This document shows positions 1 to 6,123 of a stretch of DNA of 6,123 nt, one piece after another. The notes under the pieces are model-generated. The model was not told the origin of the DNA, did no database searches, and saw nothing but the letters and a program-made list of their open reading frames with translations. This DNA is from Pseudomonadota bacterium. GTDB lineage: Bacteria > Pseudomonadota > Gammaproteobacteria > Pseudomonadales > UBA5518. The first letter of the stretch is position 1; each line of letters opens with the position of its first letter. The DNA lies in NCBI GenBank assembly GCA_022705125.1, contig JAKJFB010000185.1, positions 1 through 6,123 of the forward strand, read 5' to 3'. The position numbers were made by a program, and so were the translations under genes.

Positions 1-38
1 GGGAAGGTTTCGAGCGTCTTGGAAGGCAGGCTGGGCAT
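1..38 (-). CDS. queF: Start of probable queF, NADPH-dependent 7-cyano-7-deazaguanine (preQ0) reductase; runs off the left edge
   Basis: On the minus strand an ATG at 38-36 opens a frame reading MPSLPSKTLETFP to the window edge. The pattern of a short polar start followed by K-x-L-E-T-F-P matches the N-terminus of proteobacterial QueF proteins, where it precedes the conserved NP and RDY region; that region and the catalytic Cys/Asp lie outside the window. QueF reduces the nitrile of preQ0 to preQ1 in the cytoplasm, a step in making queuosine for tRNA wobble positions. A weak GGA (51-49) lies about 10 bases before the ATG. The gene is transcribed away from smc across an intergenic gap of 90 bases. 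Only 12 full codons are visible, so the call rests on remembered family resemblance and could be wrong. Confidence 0.6.
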   Translation of the reverse strand, partial: MPSLPSKTLETF

Positions 39-69
39 GCTTTGAGGGTCCAAAAAGGGGATGCAGAAG

Positions 70-78
70 TGATATTAT
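70..78 (+). promoter_or_regulatory. Candidate extended -10 promoter element for the smc-zipA-ligA operon
   Basis: TGA-TATTAT at 70-78 is an extended -10 (TGn followed by a hexamer matching TATAAT at five of six positions). It is the most AT-rich spot in a GC-rich window and lies 50 bases before the smc ATG. No good -35 sits 16-18 bases upstream; TTGAGG at 42-47 is too far away. Extended -10 promoters can work without a -35. Initiation would fall near base 85, giving a leader of about 44 bases. This is inferred from the motif only. Confidence 0.42.
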
Positions 79-79
79 A
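74..79 (-). promoter_or_regulatory. Candidate -10 element for the divergent queF-like gene
   Basis: Read on the minus strand, 79-74 is a perfect TATAAT. Transcription would start near base 67, leaving a leader of about 29 bases before the ATG at 38. No convincing TTGACA-like -35 is present at 16-18 bases spacing; the region holds TCAGGC-type sequence instead. It overlaps the plus-strand -10 by five bases, so the two promoters would share the same melted DNA. Confidence 0.42.
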
Positions 80-96
80 GCCCCTCGTTTCGGGGC
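80..96. repeat. Short GC inverted repeat in the queF-smc intergenic region
   Basis: Arms GCCCC (80-84) and GGGGC (92-96) flank a 7-base loop TCGTTTC. It directly abuts the shared -10 region. If smc transcription starts near base 85, the left arm would mostly be missing from that RNA, so a DNA-level operator or a chance GC palindrome is more likely than an RNA hairpin. No T-tract follows on either strand, so it is not a typical intrinsic terminator. Confidence 0.3.
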
Positions 97-128
97 GCCT
101 GACCCAGAAAACAACCAAGATTCCCGAC

Positions 129-3100
129 ATGCGCCTGACAAAGCTCAAACTCGCCGGTTTCAAATCCTTCGTCGACCCCACCACCATCGCCCTGCCGGGG
201 CAGCTGGTCGGCGTCGTCGGCCCCAACGGCTGCGGAAAATCCAACGTGATGGACGCGGTGCGCTGGGTGCTCGGCGAATCGAAAGCCTCCGAACTGCGCG
301 GCGAATCGATGCAGGACGTGATCTTCAACGGCTCCGGCCAGCGCAAGCCGGTGGCGCGTGCCGCCGTGGAGCTGGTCTTCGACAATTCGCTCGGCCGTGC
401 TGCCGGGCAGTGGTCGCAGTACGCCGAGCTCTCGGTCAAGCGCATGCTGTCGCGCAACGGCCAGTCCGAGTACTACATCAACAACCTGCAGGTGCGCCGC
501 AAGGACATCACCGACCTGTTCCTCGGCACCGGCCTCGGCCCGCGCGCCTACGCCATCATCGGCCAGGGCATGATCTCGCGCATCATCGAGGCGAAGCCGG
601 ACGAGCTGCGCGTCTTCCTCGAGGAAGCCGCCGGCGTTACCCGCTACAAGGAGCGGCGCAAGGAAACCGAGGGTCGCATCGCCGACACGCGCGAGAACCT
701 GACCCGCATCGAGGACATCCGCGTCGAACTCGGCGCCCAGATGGAGCGCCTCGAGGCGCAGGCCGCGGTCGCCCGCCAGTACCACGAATTCAACAACGAA
801 CTGACGAAGAAGCAGCAGCTGCTGTGGCTGCTCAAGCGCAACGAGGCGCAGGCGGAGCGCGAACGCGCCCAGCGCGATGTCGAGCGCGCCACGAACGAGC
901 TCGAAGGCCAGAACGCCGGCCTGCGCGAGATCGAGGCGAAGCTGGAAGCGGCCCGCGAGCAGCATTTCGGCTCCTCCGACGGGGTGCACAACGCGCAGAG
1001 CGAACTGTTCGCCGCCAATGCCGAGGTGGCACGGCTGGAAACCGAACTCCGCCATCGCCGCGAGGCGCAGCAGGATCTCGAGCAGCGTGTCGTCCAGCTC
1101 AAGGCCGAGCAGCAGCAGTGGCAGACGCAGCTGGAGAAGGCCGACGGCGACGAGCGCCGCTGGCGCGAGCTCTCCGGCCTCGCCGACGAGCGTGCCGAAC
1201 AGGCCGAGATGCGCCTGGAAGCCCAGCAGGAACGCCTGCCGCTGGTCGAGGAGGCGCAGGGCGCCGCACAGGAGGCGGTCAACGCCCAGCGTGCCGCCGT
1301 CGCCGAAGCCGAGCAGAAGCTGCGTGTCGAGGAAGCGCACAAGGCCAACGCCGAGCGCACGCTGTTCAACGTCGGCAGCCGGCGCGAGCGCCTGGAGCAG
1401 GAAGCCGCGTCGCTGGTGAAGCCGGACGAGGAAGAGATCGCCCTCAAGGAGGCCGAGCACGAGTCGCTGCACGAAAACGTCGCCGCGGCGCAGGAACGTG
1501 TCATGGCCACGCAGCAGCGCCTGCCCGAACTGGAAACGCGCCGCCGCGAGATCCAGCAGGACGTGCACAAGGCGCAGCAGGCGCGCGGTGAGGCCGAGGC
1601 CCGCCGGAGCGCGCTGGAGCAGTTGCAGAAGCGCATGCAGAGCGGCTCGAAGATCGGCGAATGGCTGCAGCGCCACGAACTTTCGACGCGCCAGCCGCTG
1701 TGGAAGCGCATTCACGTCGAGGCGGGCTGGGAAGACGCCGTCGAGGCCGTGCTGCGCGAGCGCCTGTCGGCGGTCGAGGCCGGCGATGCCAACGTGGCGG
1801 CCTGGGCCGGCGATCGGCCGGGCGCCAAGGTCACCGTACTGCTGTCCGGCGCAAAGGCGGCGGCCGCCGCGCCTGCAGCCGACAGCCTGCTGGCAAAGAT
1901 CCGCTGCAACGACGACAGCATAGCCGCGCCACTCGGCGAGTGGCTGCGCGGCGTACGCGTCGCGGAATCGCTGCCGGCGGCACTGGCGCAGCGCGAGTCG
2001 CTGGCCGACGGTCAGGTGCTGGTCACCAAGACCGGCGACATCGTCGGTCCGCATAGCGTGACGCTGTTCGCGCCGGATGCCGCCGAACATGGCTTCCTCG
2101 AGCGCCAGCGCGAGATCGAGTCGCTCGAAGGCGTCATTGCCGAGCGTCAGGCGGCGGTCGAGGCGCAGGAAGCCCGAGTCACCGAGGTCGACGAGTTGCT
2201 CGCGGCGGCCAAGGCCGAGGTCGACCAGGCGCGGCAGACGCTCGAACAGCATCAGGAACGTGCCCATGCCGTGCAGCTCGAAGTGCTCAAACTGACGCAG
2301 ATCATGGAGCGCTATCAGGACCGCATGGCCCAGATCAACGAGGCCGTGGCGGAGCTGGTGGCGGAAGAGGAAGCCGAGCGCGAACGCGTGCTGACCGCCG
2401 AGGACGCCATGGTCGTGCAGCGCGAGGCGGTAGCGGAGCGCCAGAACCTGCTGGGCGAACTCAAGGGCAAGCTGGAAGCGGCCGAACGCAGCCTGCGCGA
2501 CGAGCGTGAGCAGGTGGCGGTGGCCGAGCGCGAGTTGCGCGAGGCGCAGTTCTCGCAGCGCGAATGCGCGACCAAGCTGGATGAGATTGCTGGCGGTCGC
2601 GAGCTGGCGAAGCAGCAGCTGGTGCGCGTCGCCGAGGATCTGGCGCGCTGCGCCGACAGCGCCGGCAACCTCGACCCCGAGGAAATCGTCCCCCGGCTGC
2701 AGGAGGCGCTCGAGCAGCGTGTCATCCGCGAGCAGGCACTTGCCGGCATGCGCGATGCGCTGGAGTCCGCCACGGCCGGGTTGCGCGGGCTGGAAGAAGA
2801 CCGCCTGAAGATCGAGCAGGGCCTGAATCCGCTGCGCGACCGCATCGGCGAGCTGCGCCTGAAGGAACAGGCGGCCGCCATGAACGTCGAGCAGCTGGCC
2901 TTGCTGCTGCTCGAGGCGCAAGCCGACGAGGAGGCGCTGACGCCGCTGCTGGAAGGCGCCAAGCCGGCGCCGCTGCAGGGGCAGATCACTTCGTTGCAGC
3001 GCCAGATCGAGGCCCTTGGTGCGGTCAACCTCGCGGCCCTCGAGGAGCTGGAGTCGGCCAGGGAGCGCAAGGGCTACCTTGACGCACAGGCCGCCGACCT

Positions 3101-3631
3101 CTCGGAAGCGCTGGAGATCCTGGAAAGCGCCATCCGCCGCATCGACCGCGAGACACGCGATCTGCTGCAGACGACCTACGACACCGTCAATCGTCACTTC
3201 GGCGAGCTGTTCCCGACCCTCTTCGGCGGCGGCGAGGCCCGGCTGATCATGACCGGCGACGAGATCCTCGACGCCGGCGTGCAGGTCATGGCGCAGCCGC
3301 CGGGCAAGAAGAATAGCTCGATCCATCTCCTCTCCGGCGGCGAGAAGGCGCTGACGGCGATTGCGCTGGTGTTCGCGATGTTCCAGCTCAATCCGGCGCC
3401 GTTCTGCCTGCTCGACGAGGTCGATGCGCCGCTCGACGACAGCAACACCGAGCGCTTCTGCAAGATGGTCGAGCGCATGTCGGCGAACACGCAGTTCCTC
3501 TTCATCAGCCACAACAAGATCGCGATGGAAATGGCCAAGCAGCTGGTCGGCGTGACGATGCAGGAGTCCGGCGTCTCGCGCATCGTCGAGGTGGATATCG
3601 ACGAGGCCCTGCGCATGCGGGAGCAGGTGGC

Positions 3632-3635
<4 letters not shown>
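129..3635 (+). CDS. smc: Chromosome segregation/condensation ATPase Smc
   Basis: Complete 1168-residue Smc, the usual length. It is the cytoplasmic ATPase core of the Smc-ScpAB complex, which dimerises at its hinge and organises sister chromosomes from parS/ParB sites. Visible parts: N-terminal head with Walker A GPNGCGKS (31-38), an R-loop arginine in LRGES (57) and Q-loop in IGQGM (Q146); first coiled-coil arm about 173-500; hinge about 505-655; second arm about 656-1000; C-terminal head with ABC signature LLSGG (1067-1071), Walker B FCLLDE with catalytic E1097, D-loop PLDDSN (1101-1106) and switch histidine H1128 in ISHNK. All ATPase residues are intact. The start at 129 gives the canonical MRLTKLKLAGFKSF N-terminus; no clear Shine-Dalgarno precedes it. 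scpA and scpB are not in the window. The stop overlaps the zipA start (ATGA), indicating an operon. Confidence 0.98.
3619..3623 (+). promoter_or_regulatory. Ribosome binding site of zipA, inside the end of smc
   Basis: GGGAG at 3619-3623 stands 8 bases before the ATG at 3632, a good Shine-Dalgarno match and spacing. It lies within the last codons of smc and supports ATG 3632 as the zipA start. A second purine-rich block, AGGTGG at 3625-3630, is too close to the ATG to be the main site. Confidence 0.55.

Positions 3636-6123
<2,488 letters not shown>

Noticed and set aside
80..96. Inverted repeat considered as an intrinsic terminator for a gene to the left or right
   Set aside because: Stem is only 5 bp, there is no T-tract on either side, and both flanking genes point away from it, so no transcript needs to end here.
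410..1591. A 393-codon plus-strand frame inside smc in another register
   Set aside because: Arg/Ala/Gly-rich out-of-frame translation typical of GC-rich coding DNA; no frameshift in smc is needed to explain it.
1857..1880. GCG/GCC-rich run in smc considered as a simple-sequence (phase-variable) repeat
   Set aside because: It encodes an in-frame Ala-rich loop with mixed codons and is not a perfect repeat; slippage-type regulation is not supported.
75..3512. A 1145-codon open frame on the minus strand, opposite smc
   Set aside because: It is codon-on-codon antisense to smc and stays open only because smc uses no TTA, CTA or TCA codons there, as expected with strong GC codon bias. Its translation is Leu/Arg/Gly-rich with no recognisable domain, while the plus strand encodes a full Smc with all motifs.

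Overview
The window is ordinary, compact, GC-rich chromosomal DNA. The protein families and gene order point to a betaproteobacterium, probably near Rhodocyclales; the lineage is inferred from sequence character alone. Every stretch except a 90-base intergenic gap is coding. I see no mobile element, RNA gene, CRISPR array or tandem repeat.

Layout, left to right: (1) bases 1-38 hold, on the minus strand, the first 12 codons plus two bases of a gene whose N-terminus (MPSLPSKTLETFP) resembles queF, the queuosine-pathway nitrile reductase; (2) bases 39-128 are a divergent intergenic region with an AT-rich core at 70-79 that can be read as a -10 element on both strands, next to a short GC inverted repeat; (3) 129-3635 is a complete smc, the chromosome-segregation ATPase; (4) 3632-4903 is a complete zipA-type gene for a membrane-anchored FtsZ-binding division protein; (5) 4903-6123 is the first 407 codons of ligA, the NAD-dependent DNA ligase, cut by the window end just before its zinc finger.

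The three plus-strand genes overlap (ATGA between smc and zipA, TGATG between zipA and ligA) and almost certainly form one translationally coupled operon. It joins chromosome organisation (Smc), Z-ring anchoring (ZipA) and Okazaki-fragment sealing (LigA). smc-zipA-ligA is a known arrangement, also found in Pseudomonas, so the operon is not new.

I did not find a previously undescribed system. The points most worth checking are an apparent internal duplication of the ZipA FtsZ-binding fold, the two-way -10 element between queF and smc, and the lack of any Shine-Dalgarno sequence in front of ligA.
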